A stretch of 62,956 nt of DNA from Flavipsychrobacter sp. Lineage in GTDB: Bacteria > Bacteroidota > Bacteroidia > Chitinophagales > Chitinophagaceae. The notes beneath the pieces were generated by a model. That model did no database searches. It was not told the DNA's origin and worked only from the letters and a program-made list of their open reading frames with translations. The position numbers and the translations under genes are program-made. Within the stretch, counting starts at the first letter, position 1, and the number at the start of each line of letters is the position of its first letter. The stretch covers positions 1 to 62,956 of the forward strand of contig JAJNBJ010000023.1 in NCBI GenBank assembly GCA_021155965.1, in the 5' to 3' direction. Positions 8,502 to 16,572 of the stretch are shown piece after piece.

Positions 8502-9983
8502 CTACCTCTGGTTAATTTTCCATTTGCTTATGGTATGCTGCAGTGAGCCATTGGTGCTTTGCTGTTTTTTACTTTTCTCCCACACGTCAGCTGCAAGTAA
8601 TGCGGCAACCTGTTCAGATTCTGTGTCGTCGGTAAGCAGGTATTCTGGCTTGAAGTATTTTTCAATGAACTTGGTATCGAAATTACCCGTACGGAACGGT
8701 TCTGTTTGCACTGCCCATTTGCCAAATGGCAGGGTGGTTTGTATGCCCTTAATGTGGAATTCGTCTATTGCCCTGCAAAGGCGCTCTATTGCTTCATCGC
8801 GGGTAGCAGCATGGGCTACCAGCTTTGCTATCATGGAGTCGTAGAAAACAGGTATGTCCATGCCCCCTTCGTATCCATCGTCTACGCGCACACCGGGGCC
8901 TTTTGGCGGCAGGTACATTTCCAGCCTGCCGGTATCGGGCAGGAAGTTATTGAACGGGTCTTCGGCACATACACGCAGTTCTATTGCATGGCCGTTTACT
9001 TTAAGGTCGTCTTGTGTAAAAGAAAGCTTATTGCCGCGGGCTATGTTTATCTGTTCTTTCACCAGGTCTATGCCTGTTATCATTTCGGTTACACAATGCT
9101 CCACCTGCAGGCGGGTATTCATTTCCAGGAAGTAAAAATTCAGCTGGTCGTCAACCAGGAATTCCACAGTACCTGCGCCATAGTACTTGCATGAGCGGGC
9201 AACATCCACGGCACATTCGCCCATTTTTTTCCGTATTTCCGGTGTCAGGCAGCTTGAGGGGGCCTCTTCCACCAGCTTCTGGTGGCGGCGCTGTATGCTG
9301 CACTCCCGCTCGAAGAGGTAGGCATAGTTGCCGTGCTGGTCGCCGATCACCTGTATCTCTATGTGCTTTGGCGAGGCTACGTATTTCTCAATGAATACTG
9401 CGTCATCTCCAAAGGCATTCTGTGCTTCGCTTTTAGCGGCACGTATCTGTTCTTCAAATTCTGCTTCATTCGTCACTATCCGCATGCCTTTGCCCCCGCC
9501 GCCTGCAGATGCTTTGACAAGAATAGGGTAGCCTATTTTACTGGCTATTTTCCGGGCTTCGTTTATATCACTTACTGCTACATCTGTACCGGGCACCATG
9601 GGCACGCTGAATTGTTTTGCTGCCTGCTTGGCGCCTATTTTGCTGCCCATTGTCTCAATAGAATGAGCAGGCGGGCCGATGAATATCAGCCCAGCATCGG
9701 CTACCGCCTTTGAGAAGGCTGCATTCTCACTCAAAAAACCATAGCCGGGATGTATGCCTTCGGCGCCGGTTTTCTTAGCCGCCTCAATTATTTTTTCGCC
9801 ACGCAGGTAAGATTGGGAGGACAGGGCAGGGCCTATGCATACTGCTTCATCGGCATAGCGCACAAAAGGCATATTACGGTCTGCTTCTGAAAAAACGGCA
9901 ACAGTCTTAATACCCATTTCTCTTGCCGTACGCATCACGCGCATAGCTATCTCGCCACGATTAGCGATAAGAATTTTTTGCAT
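8502..9983 (-). CDS. accC: Biotin carboxylase subunit (acetyl-/acyl-CoA carboxylase)
   Basis: 493 residues. An N-terminal biotin-carboxylase domain (KILIANRGEIAMRVMRTA) precedes an ATP-grasp fold with the glycine-rich loop VKASAGGGGKGMRIV and the EMNTRLQVEHCVTE block, then the C-terminal biotin carboxylase domain. The enzyme carboxylates biotin on a carrier protein using ATP and bicarbonate, the first step to malonyl-CoA or a related acyl-CoA. It is about 45 residues longer than E. coli AccC, so a propionyl/acyl-CoA carboxylase role is possible. No BCCP or carboxyltransferase gene is adjacent. Confidence 0.92.
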   Translation of the reverse strand: MQKILIANRGEIAMRVMRTAREMGIKTVAVFSEADRNMPFVRYADEAVCIGPALSSQSYLRGEKIIEAAKKTGAEGIHPGYGFLSENAAFSKAVADAGLIFIGPPAHSIETMGSKIGAKQAAKQFSVPMVPGTDVAVSDINEARKIASKIGYPILVKASAGGGGKGMRIVTNEAEFEEQIRAAKSEAQNAFGDDAVFIEKYVASPKHIEIQVIGDQHGNYAYLFERECSIQRRHQKLVEEAPSSCLTPEIRKKMGECAVDVARSCKYYGAGTVEFLVDDQLNFYFLEMNTRLQVEHCVTEMITGIDLVKEQINIARGNKLSFTQDDLKVNGHAIELRVCAEDPFNNFLPDTGRLEMYLPPKGPGVRVDDGYEGGMDIPVFYDSMIAKLVAHAATRDEAIERLCRAIDEFHIKGIQTTLPFGKWAVQTEPFRTGNFDTKFIEKYFKPEYLLTDDTESEQVAALLAADVWEKSKKQQSTNGSLQHTISKWKINQR

Positions 9984-10003
9984 AAGGGGAGCTAAGGTAG
10001 GGA

Positions 10004-10031
10004 GGAATTAGGAATTAGGGATTAGGAATTT
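10004..10031. repeat. Four heptamer tandem repeats (GGAATTA)
   Basis: Units GGAATTA, GGAATTA, GGGATTA and GGAATTT lie head to tail between the divergent accC and gbsR-like genes, 20 bp from the accC start. Short tandem heptamers are also seen upstream of dnaX (16365-16399). Confidence 0.7.
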
Positions 10032-10049
10032 GACGTATGGTTCAAAATA

Positions 10050-10095
10050 AATTTTCAGAAAATTTTGAAAATTCTGAAAATTGGTTTTATCTTTA
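10050..10095 (+). promoter_or_regulatory. Promoter with overlapping palindromic operator for the GbsR-like regulator
   Basis: A perfect 11-bp inverted repeat AATTTTCAGAA (10050-10060) / TTCTGAAAATT (10072-10082) flanks an 11-nt spacer. A Bacteroidota-type promoter overlaps it: TTTG at 10064-10067, 20 nt, then TATCTTTA at 10088-10095. The regulator's ATG at 10100 would then lie very near the transcription start. Binding of the regulator to the palindrome would cover the -33 box, so autoregulation is the simplest reading (inference). Confidence 0.6.
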
Positions 10096-10099
10096 CATC

Positions 10100-10606
10100 A
10101 TGAAACTGGAAGAGGCAAAACTGCAATTCATTCAAAACTGGGGGGCGCTGGGCACACAGTGGGGCATAAACCGCACAATGGCACAGATACATGCTTTACT
10201 GCTGGTATCTACCGAGCCACTGAGTGCAGATGATATTATGAATGAGTTGAAGGTAAGCCGTGGCAATACTAACATGAATGTGCGCGAACTTATAGACTGG
10301 GGGATAGTAGAGAAGATACTGAAACCGGGGGAACGCAAAGAGTTCTTCAGTGCGGAAAAAGACATCTGGAAAGTGGCGATGCGTATCATAAAAGAAAGAA
10401 AGCGCAGGGAGGTGGAACCTATTATTAACGCCTTGGGTCAACTGAAAGAGGTGGAAGGTAATAAGAGCGACAAGGAAGTAAAGGCCTTTGCTGATATGAT
10501 GGGAGATATCCACAAATTTGCCAACCAAGCCAGCAAAGCAGTAGATGGGATGGTGAAGATGGATGAGCACTGGTTCACAGGTACTCTTTTGAAGATATTT
10601 AAATAA
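10100..10606 (+). CDS. GbsR/MarR-family winged-helix transcriptional regulator
   Basis: 168 residues from the ATG at 10100. An in-frame upstream ATG at 10037 would place the operator inside the gene and adds unfamily-like residues. The N-terminus FIQNWGALGTQWGINRTMAQIHALLLVSTEPLSADDIMNEL and the recognition helix KVSRGNTNMNVRELIDWGIVEKI are characteristic of GbsR-like MarR regulators. The C-terminal half is helical and may be the dimerisation and ligand region. Its likely targets are its own promoter and the downstream membrane-protein gene, which share an 11-bp half-site. Its own terminator follows. Confidence 0.88.
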   Translation: MKLEEAKLQFIQNWGALGTQWGINRTMAQIHALLLVSTEPLSADDIMNELKVSRGNTNMNVRELIDWGIVEKILKPGERKEFFSAEKDIWKVAMRIIKERKRREVEPIINALGQLKEVEGNKSDKEVKAFADMMGDIHKFANQASKAVDGMVKMDEHWFTGTLLKIFK

Positions 10607-10625
10607 ACGAGTGCAATAGTTATGC

Positions 10626-10646
10626 AAACCGGCACGGCCGGTTTTT
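10626..10646 (+). terminator. Rho-independent terminator after gbsR-like gene
   Basis: Perfect stem AAACCGGC / GCCGGTTT with loop ACG, followed by TT. It lies 19 nt after the stop codon. Confidence 0.75.
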
Positions 10647-10660
10647 AAAAGCCGATAAAC

Positions 10661-10681
10661 TTTCAAAAAATTCTGAAAATT
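10661..10681. promoter_or_regulatory. Second operator half-site
   Basis: TTCTGAAAATT (10671-10681) is identical to the right arm of the palindrome at 10072-10082. A weaker left arm TTTCA (10661-10665) gives an imperfect dyad. It lies upstream of the membrane protein gene at 10781 and probably places that gene under the same regulator (inference). A 20-codon ORF (10698-10760) lies between the site and the gene. Confidence 0.45.
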
Positions 10682-10780
10682 CAATAAATAATTAAGTATG
10701 AAACGTTACAATCATTCTCCGCCATGGGTCTTTGATCATTGTTTTAACCTAATTTTTTAATCAAACTAAAACTATTTTTT

Positions 10781-11170
10781 ATGAACAACATCATTTTGCT
10801 TTATATGCTTTACCTCGTCATCACTGTGCTGGTAACCATTTGGGTAGCCATTACTTTATTCAGGAATGGTAAGGTATTCCTGATCGACATCTTTCATGGC
10901 AATAAAGAACTGGCTGATGCGGTGAACAACTTGCTGGTAGTAGGCTTTTATCTGGTGAACCTTGGGTATGCAGTATATACCCTGAGGGTGGTGGAGAACA
11001 TTGACAATGCGCGAGTGCTGGTAGAGATACTGAGCCTGAAGATAGGTGCTATAATACTGATACTGGGCTGCATGCATTTTATGAACATGTTCATCTTCTT
11101 TCGCCTGCGCAAAAGGGCACTGATAGAAAAGAAACAAAATGAACCATTTGAGTACAGGGCCAATTCTTAA
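10781..11170 (+). CDS. Small multi-pass membrane protein
   Basis: 129 residues with three evident transmembrane segments (about 4-24, 44-65 and 84-105) and a basic C-terminus. No known family is recognised. It is next to a GbsR-like regulator gene and shares an operator-like half-site with it, so it is the best candidate for that regulator's target. A 20-nt hairpin follows the stop. Confidence 0.7.
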   Translation: MNNIILLYMLYLVITVLVTIWVAITLFRNGKVFLIDIFHGNKELADAVNNLLVVGFYLVNLGYAVYTLRVVENIDNARVLVEILSLKIGAIILILGCMHFMNMFIFFRLRKRALIEKKQNEPFEYRANS

Positions 11171-11178
11171 CTAACTTA

Positions 11179-11199
11179 GGGGTGGGGAGACCCGCCCCC
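11179..11199 (+). terminator. Possible terminator hairpin
   Basis: GGGGTGGG / CCCGCCCC with a GAGA (GNRA) tetraloop and one G-U pair, followed by an A/T-rich CTTATAAATTT. It lies immediately before the next gene, so it could alternatively attenuate or structure that gene's leader. Confidence 0.45.
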
Positions 11200-11216
11200 T
11201 TATAAATTTGAAAGCG

Positions 11217-12158
11217 ATGAGAAATAAGCACATAGTAATAGCGGGAGGGAGCGGGTTCATAGGTATGCAACTGGCAGAGCGGTGGACTAAAGATAATAAG
11301 GTGACCGTACTGACCCGCAATGTGCAGGGATCTGCAGATAATACTTACGGAATGAAGGAACGGGTCGCGGACGTGCAAATGTTGCCCTGGGATGCAAAGA
11401 CACTTGGCGACTGGACCAGGGGGCTTGAAGGTTGCGACCTGTTGCTGAACCTGGCAGGAAAGACCGTGAACTGCAGATACAATGAAAAGAACAAACAGGA
11501 AATAATGAGCAGCAGGGTGGATGCCACACGGGTGCTGGGTGAGGCGGTGAAAAGGCTGAAACAACCACCGGCACTATGGATAAATGGTGCATCGACTACT
11601 ATATACCGCCATGCAGATGACAGGCCTCAGGATGAATTTACCGGAGAGATGGAAAGCGATTTCTCGGTGCAGGTTTGCAAGGCATGGGAAGCTGCATTCA
11701 ATGCTATAGAAGTACCCGCTACCAGAAAAGTGGTGTTGCGGATGGCGATAGTGCTGGGCGAGGGTGGCGTGCTGGTGCCGTATTCGTGGCTGGCGAGACT
11801 AGGTGTAGGCGGCAAGCATGGTAATGGGCGGCAGATGTTCAGTTGGGTGCATATTGATGACCTGTGCGAAATAGTGGAGTGGCTGTATGAAAATAAAGAG
11901 GCATCCGGCGTTTATAATGCCGCTGCCCCCGGACCGGTGCCCAACCAGCAATTCATGGGTATGCTGCGGGACATATACAAAATGCCGGTAGGCATACCTG
12001 CTCCTAAATGGCTGCTGGAAATAGCGGCTTTCATACATGGTACAGAAACAGAGCTTTTGCTAAAAAGCAGGTGGGTGTTACCATCCCGGTTGCTGCAGGA
12101 AGGGTATATCTTTAAGCACAGTAAGCTGCAGGATGCGTTGAAAGACCTGCTTCGTTAA
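11217..12158 (+). CDS. TIGR01777-family NAD(P)-dependent epimerase-like protein
   Basis: 313 residues with an N-terminal Rossmann GGSGFIGMQLAERW, the LLNLAGKTVNCRYNEKNKQEI block, the WINGASTTIYRHA segment, and the C-terminal DUF1731-like PAPKWLLEIAAFIHGTETELLLKSRWVLPSRLLQEGY. This is the YfcH/TIGR01777 extended short-chain dehydrogenase family, whose physiological substrate is unknown. The ATG at 11217 was preferred to an in-frame TTG at 11208. It is co-directional with the membrane protein upstream. Confidence 0.88.
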   Translation: MRNKHIVIAGGSGFIGMQLAERWTKDNKVTVLTRNVQGSADNTYGMKERVADVQMLPWDAKTLGDWTRGLEGCDLLLNLAGKTVNCRYNEKNKQEIMSSRVDATRVLGEAVKRLKQPPALWINGASTTIYRHADDRPQDEFTGEMESDFSVQVCKAWEAAFNAIEVPATRKVVLRMAIVLGEGGVLVPYSWLARLGVGGKHGNGRQMFSWVHIDDLCEIVEWLYENKEASGVYNAAAPGPVPNQQFMGMLRDIYKMPVGIPAPKWLLEIAAFIHGTETELLLKSRWVLPSRLLQEGYIFKHSKLQDALKDLLR

Positions 12159-12192
12159 AGAAGCGATCAGCATTGGATATTGGAATTTGTTA

Positions 12193-12222
12193 TTTGGAAT
12201 TAAGAACATACTGCTATCTTTG
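12193..12222 (+). promoter_or_regulatory. Bacteroidota-type promoter for osmC-like gene
   Basis: TTTG (12193-12196), 18 nt, then TATCTTTG (12215-12222) match the Bacteroidota sigma-A pattern TTTG-N19-TAnnTTTG. Transcription should start near 12229, giving a leader of about 15 nt before the ATG at 12244. Confidence 0.65.
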
Positions 12223-12243
12223 CCGTTCTAAAAAAAACAAAAT

Positions 12244-12657
12244 ATGAAACGTCACTCAACAGCTATATGGAATGGTACAGGTAAAGAAGGCAGTGGTAAC
12301 CTTAGCACACAAAGTACCGTATTGAACAAGACACAATACTCGTGGAAAAGCCGCTTTGAAGATGGTATAGGCACCAACCCGGAAGAACTGCTGGCCGCAG
12401 CACATGCAGGCTGCTATACTATGAAGCTCTCTTTCCTGGTTACAGGTGCGGGCCATACTCCTGAGCACCTGGAAACAAGGTGCGATATCTCCCTTGAGAA
12501 TGGCACTATCACTAAAAGTGAATTGCATGTAAAAGGCAAAGTAGCGGGTATGTCGGCAGAAGATTTTAAGAAACTGGCAGAGCAGGCCAATGTGGAATGC
12601 CTGGTTGGTAAGAACTTTGTTTGCGAGAAAGTGGTAGTATCAGTTGATTTTATGTAG
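12244..12657 (+). CDS. OsmC/Ohr-family peroxidase
   Basis: 137 residues. OsmC features are visible: [25 protein letters not shown] with the first redox cysteine (Cys57), and [10 protein letters not shown] with the second (Cys119). These proteins reduce organic hydroperoxides through a Cys-Cys pair. The length and the GTNPEE motif fit the OsmC branch rather than Ohr. It is a single-gene unit with a clear promoter and terminator. Confidence 0.9.
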   Translation: MKRHSTAIWNGTGKEGSGNLSTQSTVLNKTQYSWKSRFEDGIGTNPEELLAAAHAGCYTMKLSFLVTGAGHTPEHLETRCDISLENGTITKSELHVKGKVAGMSAEDFKKLAEQANVECLVGKNFVCEKVVVSVDFM

Positions 12658-12679
12658 TATCTGAATATAGTACTTATTT

Positions 12680-12710
12680 GAAAGCTGCCCTTGGGCAGCT
12701 TTCTTTTTTT
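12680..12710 (+). terminator. Strong Rho-independent terminator
   Basis: Stem GAAAGCTGCC / GGCAGCTTTC with loop CTTG, followed by a run of seven T. Confidence 0.92.
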
Positions 12711-12730
12711 ATACTTCTTTTATACCTTTA

Positions 12731-13135
12731 ATGAAAACGATCTCAATGTCTTCAGGTGGAAAAATATTTCTGGGTATCTGTACTTTTTTGCCGTTGGTGT
12801 TCGGGGTTTGGTTCATATGGTACTATATATCCGCCCTGGCAGACCTGATGCGTTATATTCCACAGGCGGAGGAGAATCCCGGGGATATCATGCAATTTTA
12901 TTTCTCGACGATATTCAATGCAAAATTCCTGACGCTTTGCGTCTTGTCCGTGGTTACATGGCTGGTGCTGGTGATCTATTATATACTGCATGCGGTAAAG
13001 CATGTAAAAGGCGATGGAGAAAAGATATTATGGATATTGCTGTTCATCTTTATTGGCACAATTAGTTTCGTAATCTACTTCTTTATGAGGGTTGTACCTG
13101 AACGCCCTAAAAACGAAATAGCCGGAACTATATAA
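12731..13135 (+). CDS. Small membrane protein of unknown function
   Basis: 134 residues with three transmembrane segments (about 11-35, 66-90 and 99-118). No family is recognised. It is convergent with the pyruvate dehydrogenase E2 gene, and a bidirectional hairpin overlaps its stop codon. The start used is the first ATG at 12731. A second ATG five codons later is possible. Confidence 0.65.
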   Translation: MKTISMSSGGKIFLGICTFLPLVFGVWFIWYYISALADLMRYIPQAEENPGDIMQFYFSTIFNAKFLTLCVLSVVTWLVLVIYYILHAVKHVKGDGEKILWILLFIFIGTISFVIYFFMRVVPERPKNEIAGTI

Positions 13136-13157
13136 GCCCCGGCTATTGTTATCTTTT
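13117..13157. terminator. Bidirectional terminator
   Basis: AATAGCCGG (13117-13125) pairs with CCGGCTATT (13139-13147) across a 13-nt loop that contains the stop codon of the upstream gene. A T-rich tract follows on the plus strand. It separates convergent genes. Confidence 0.7.
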
Positions 13158-13165
13158 TTGCCTTC

Positions 13166-14455
13166 TTACACCATCATCGTCACGGGGTTCTCTATAAACG
13201 TCTTCAGCGTTTGCAGGAATTTTGCGCCTACTGAACCGTCTACAGAGCGGTGGTCGCAGCTGAGCGTTACCTTCATCAGGTTGCGCACTACTACCTGTCC
13301 GTTCTCCACAACAGGGGTAGGGGTGATCTTACCTACAGCCAGTATGCAGCTATCGGGTGGGTTGATGATAGCGGTGAACTCATCTATATCCATCATGCCC
13401 AGGTTAGAGATCGTGAATGTATTACCTGTGAACTCCTGCGGCTGTATCTTCTTAGTGCGGGCTTTATCAATCAGTGAGCCTGCCTCTTGTGCTATTTGAG
13501 AGAGTGATTTCTGGTCAGCGAATTTTATTACCGGTACTATCAGGCCTTCATCAACTGCTACGGCAGTGCCAATATGTATATGGTGGTTCTGGCGAATGAA
13601 GTCGCCCATCCACGAGCTGTTCACAGCCGGATGCTGGCGCAGCGCCATAGCACATGCTTTTATCACCAGGTCGTTGAAGGAAACTTTTACAGGAGATACT
13701 TCGTTGATCGCTTTGCGTGCTTCTATTGCTTTGTCCATGGCCATGGTCATGCGCAAGTAGAAGTGCGGTGCGCTGAACTTGCTTTCGCCAAGCCTTTGCG
13801 CTATTATGCGGCGCATTTGCGAGATAGGAGTGTCTGTATGCCCTTCCTGTCCGGCAGGCATAGCTTGCACCATTTGCATGGTTGCTTTTTGCGGTTGTGG
13901 TGCGGCAGATGGGGTGTAAGACTCCACGTCGCGTTTGATTATGCGGCCACCATCGCCGCTGCCTTTTACTGCCTGTATATCTATGCCTTTTTCCTGTGCT
14001 ACTTTTTTGGCAAGGGGAGAGGCTTTTAACCTGTCGTCTGTTTGTGCTGCTGGTTGTGCTGGGGCCGCCTGCTGTGGCTGTGCCGGAGCAGCTTGTTTTG
14101 GAGCTTCCTGTTTTGGGGCTTCTTCTTTTGGCTGTTCTTGCTTTGGAGCCTCTTCTTTTGGGGCATCAGCTTTTGCTCCACCTTTCTCAGCATCCAGTAT
14201 GCCCTGGAAATCTTCTCCAGGTTTGCCTATTATGGCCATTATACCATTCACAGGTACTCCCTTGCCTTTTTCTACCCCTATGTAAAGAAGAGTACCATCC
14301 ACATAAGGCATCACTTCCATGGTGGCCTTGTCAGTCTCCACTTCGGCTATCACATCATCCGATTTTACAGTATCTCCAACCTTTTTGTGCCATTCCGCAA
14401 TAACCCCTTCTTTCATGGTATCACTTAAAAGGGGCATACGTATCGCTTCAGCCAT
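13166..14455 (-). CDS. Dihydrolipoyl acetyltransferase (E2) of pyruvate dehydrogenase
   Basis: 429 residues. An N-terminal lipoyl domain carries the lipoylated lysine (Lys43 in VETDKATMEVM). A long Ala/Pro/Glu/Lys flexible linker (about 90-135) follows, then the peripheral E1/E3-binding domain (ASPLAKKVAQEKGIDIQ ... DGGRIIKRDV), and the catalytic acyltransferase domain with the active site DHRSVDG (His402, Asp406). It transfers acetyl groups to CoA in the pyruvate dehydrogenase complex. There is only one lipoyl domain. No E1 or E3 gene is adjacent. It could be another 2-oxo-acid E2, but the linker and DHRSVDG support the acetyltransferase. Confidence 0.9.
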   Translation of the reverse strand: MAEAIRMPLLSDTMKEGVIAEWHKKVGDTVKSDDVIAEVETDKATMEVMPYVDGTLLYIGVEKGKGVPVNGIMAIIGKPGEDFQGILDAEKGGAKADAPKEEAPKQEQPKEEAPKQEAPKQAAPAQPQQAAPAQPAAQTDDRLKASPLAKKVAQEKGIDIQAVKGSGDGGRIIKRDVESYTPSAAPQPQKATMQMVQAMPAGQEGHTDTPISQMRRIIAQRLGESKFSAPHFYLRMTMAMDKAIEARKAINEVSPVKVSFNDLVIKACAMALRQHPAVNSSWMGDFIRQNHHIHIGTAVAVDEGLIVPVIKFADQKSLSQIAQEAGSLIDKARTKKIQPQEFTGNTFTISNLGMMDIDEFTAIINPPDSCILAVGKITPTPVVENGQVVVRNLMKVTLSCDHRSVDGSVGAKFLQTLKTFIENPVTMMV

Positions 14456-14528
14456 AATATTTGTATTTGAGAGGGCAAAAGTAATTAATTCGGTTGATGT
14501 GTGGTATGTTGATAGGTTGACTAATCAA

Positions 14529-16358
14529 CTAATATTCGATTGACATACCCAATCCATCCTTAAGCTTGCCGAGGGAGGGGTTTTTCTGTACCATTACATC
14601 AAAAACCTCGCTTTTGCTCAGTACTACAGTTTTGGGCGCATTTTTGGTGGCTTCGTCTTCCTGTATATCGGTGGTAACGCGCACATTTATTTTTGTTTCG
14701 GCGCGGTAAAAATCTAAAAGCTGGTTCCGCTGTTCCCGGGCATAGGTGTCGGTCAGTTCGGTTGGGGAGATGAGCTTTACTTCATCAGGTGGCAGCACTT
14801 CTATGCGCATCATGCAAAATTGCGCATATATTACGTTTTTATCTGCTGCCTTGAGTTGTTGTTTATACTGCTCAAAAAGCTGGTTTGCCAGTTCTTCGGT
14901 CAGTTCTTTTTGCTCTGTTTCTTTGCCTGCTTCGCGGTTCATTCGTTCGTCCATGTCCGAAAGCATGTCTTTGCTCAGGCGTCTTCCTTTGGGCTGGAGT
15001 GTTGTTGATGGAGCCGGGGAGAGGGCAGTAATTATGGGTTCCTGCGTCTTTGGAGCAGGTGGTATAGTCTGCTCAATAACTACGGTTGATTTTTCTTCAA
15101 CTATTTGATTTTCAATTATTTTATTTTCTTTAGCTGAAGTTGTTTTTGGTTGCTCTTTTGGGGCAGGTACAGGACTTTCTACGCTATGGGTGTTTTTTTT
15201 TACATCTTCATCCTTCGACAGGCTCAGGATGACATCGCTATTAAAGGTGGCAGATGGCTTAAGGCTCTGTAATAAAAAACACAGCCTGATGAGGCACATT
15301 TCCACATGCAGGCGTTTGTTGGTAGCGGTCTTATAATTCAGTTCGCTGTCGTTAATAACGTTGAGGGCCGAGAGGATAAATGAGGGTGGCGCCTGGTTGG
15401 CTTTCTCGTTATATACCGGGCGGAAATCGTTTGGTAGATCAAGCAATTTTGCCATACGGGCATCTTTGCACAGCAGCAGGTTGCGGAAATGTTCTGCCAG
15501 GCCGCTGATGATCACATCGCCCTCAAAACCTTTTTCCAATGCCTTATCTAATTGCAGGAGGGTGCCTGCCACATCCTGCGACAGCATGCCATCCGTCAGC
15601 TTGAAATAGAAATCGGCATCCAGCAGGTTCAGGTGCTCCATGGTATTGGTATAGGTGAGCATACCATTGGTGAAGCTGGCTATCCTGTCGAGCATGGAGA
15701 GGGCATCGCGCATACACCCCTCGCTTTTTTGCGATATGATGTGCAATGCGGCCTCCTGCGCCACCATACTTTCTTTGGTGGCTATGCTTTGCAGGTGGGC
15801 AACTATATCGTGGGTGGTTATTCTTTTAAAATCGAATATCTGGCAACGGCTGAGGATGGTTGGGAGTATCTTATGTTTCTCGGTGGTAGCCAGGATGAAG
15901 ATGGCATAGGGTGGTGGCTCCTCCAATGTCTTGAGGAAGGCATTGAATGCCGCCGCGCTGAGCATGTGTACCTCATCAATGATGTACACCTTGTATTTAC
16001 CCTGCTGCGGTTGGAAGCGAACTTGGTTGGTCAACTCTCTTATGTCATCTACCGAGTTATTGCTGGCAGCATCCAGCTCAAAAACATTGAAGGAGGTATT
16101 GTTCTTGAAACTTACACAGGTATTGCACATACCGCATGCCTCCATATCAGCCGTTGGCGATTCGCAATTGATAGTTTTGGCCAATATGCGTGCACAGGTG
16201 GTCTTACCCACACCTCTTGGGCCACAAAACAGGTAGGCATGTGCCAGGTGCTGGTTCTTTATGGCATTCTTAAGGGTGGTGGTAATATGCTCCTGCCCCA
16301 CAACCGTATCGAACGTTTGCGGCCGGTATTTACGTGCTGAAACTATGTAATCGCTCAT
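14529..16358 (-). CDS. dnaX: DNA polymerase III gamma/tau subunit
   Basis: 609 residues, the clamp-loader ATPase. It has Walker A GPRGVGKTT, the four-cysteine zinc module (CESPTADMEACGMCNTC), Walker B IDEVHML and the arginine finger SRC in TILSRCQIFDF. AAA+ domains extend to about residue 370. A Pro/Glu/Lys-rich linker and a C-terminal tau-like domain follow. The linker contains residues VILSLSKDED, encoded by a palindromic repeat (15208-15232) inserted in frame. A five-copy heptamer repeat lies just 6 nt upstream of the ATG. Confidence 0.95.
   Translation of the reverse strand: MSDYIVSARKYRPQTFDTVVGQEHITTTLKNAIKNQHLAHAYLFCGPRGVGKTTCARILAKTINCESPTADMEACGMCNTCVSFKNNTSFNVFELDAASNNSVDDIRELTNQVRFQPQQGKYKVYIIDEVHMLSAAAFNAFLKTLEEPPPYAIFILATTEKHKILPTILSRCQIFDFKRITTHDIVAHLQSIATKESMVAQEAALHIISQKSEGCMRDALSMLDRIASFTNGMLTYTNTMEHLNLLDADFYFKLTDGMLSQDVAGTLLQLDKALEKGFEGDVIISGLAEHFRNLLLCKDARMAKLLDLPNDFRPVYNEKANQAPPSFILSALNVINDSELNYKTATNKRLHVEMCLIRLCFLLQSLKPSATFNSDVILSLSKDEDVKKNTHSVESPVPAPKEQPKTTSAKENKIIENQIVEEKSTVVIEQTIPPAPKTQEPIITALSPAPSTTLQPKGRRLSKDMLSDMDERMNREAGKETEQKELTEELANQLFEQYKQQLKAADKNVIYAQFCMMRIEVLPPDEVKLISPTELTDTYAREQRNQLLDFYRAETKINVRVTTDIQEDEATKNAPKTVVLSKSEVFDVMVQKNPSLGKLKDGLGMSIEY
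15208..15232. repeat. REP-like palindromic repeat inside dnaX
   Basis: TCATCCT (15208-15214) and AGGATGA (15226-15232) pair around a GC-richer centre. The core CTTCGAC-N3-CTCAG (15213-15227) also occurs at 56858-56872. It encodes part of the dnaX linker without breaking the frame. I recognise this sequence as a dispersed repeat type in Bacteroidota (recollection, not searched). Confidence 0.7.
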
Positions 16359-16364
16359 CGGCTA

Positions 16365-16399
16365 GTCGTAAGTCGTAAGTCGTAAGTCGTAAGTCGTAA
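16365..16399. repeat. Five perfect heptamer repeats (GTCGTAA)
   Basis: Five uninterrupted copies of GTCGTAA occupy the expected leader/ribosome-binding region of dnaX, starting 6 nt upstream of its ATG (16358). Confidence 0.9.
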
Positions 16400-16572
16400 G
16401 TCCGGGAGGCTTATTCTTTGCGAAAAGACTATTGCCAAAAATAGCGAGGAAATGGGAGAGTGAGAAAAGAAGTTTTGGGGATGTGGATTAAGTGTGCAGG
16501 ATCACGGAATACCACCTAAATGGTATTGCATCCATTCTCAAATCTCCGGAAATTGCATGAAAATTACGCACT

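Noticed and set aside
8074-9983. Possible graspetide-type RiPP (repeat peptide next to an ATP-grasp enzyme)
   Set aside because: The adjacent ATP-grasp protein is a standard biotin carboxylase with all housekeeping motifs, and no maturation or export genes are present.
16365-16399. Short CRISPR-like repeats
   Set aside because: The units are contiguous heptamers without spacers, and there are no cas genes in the window.
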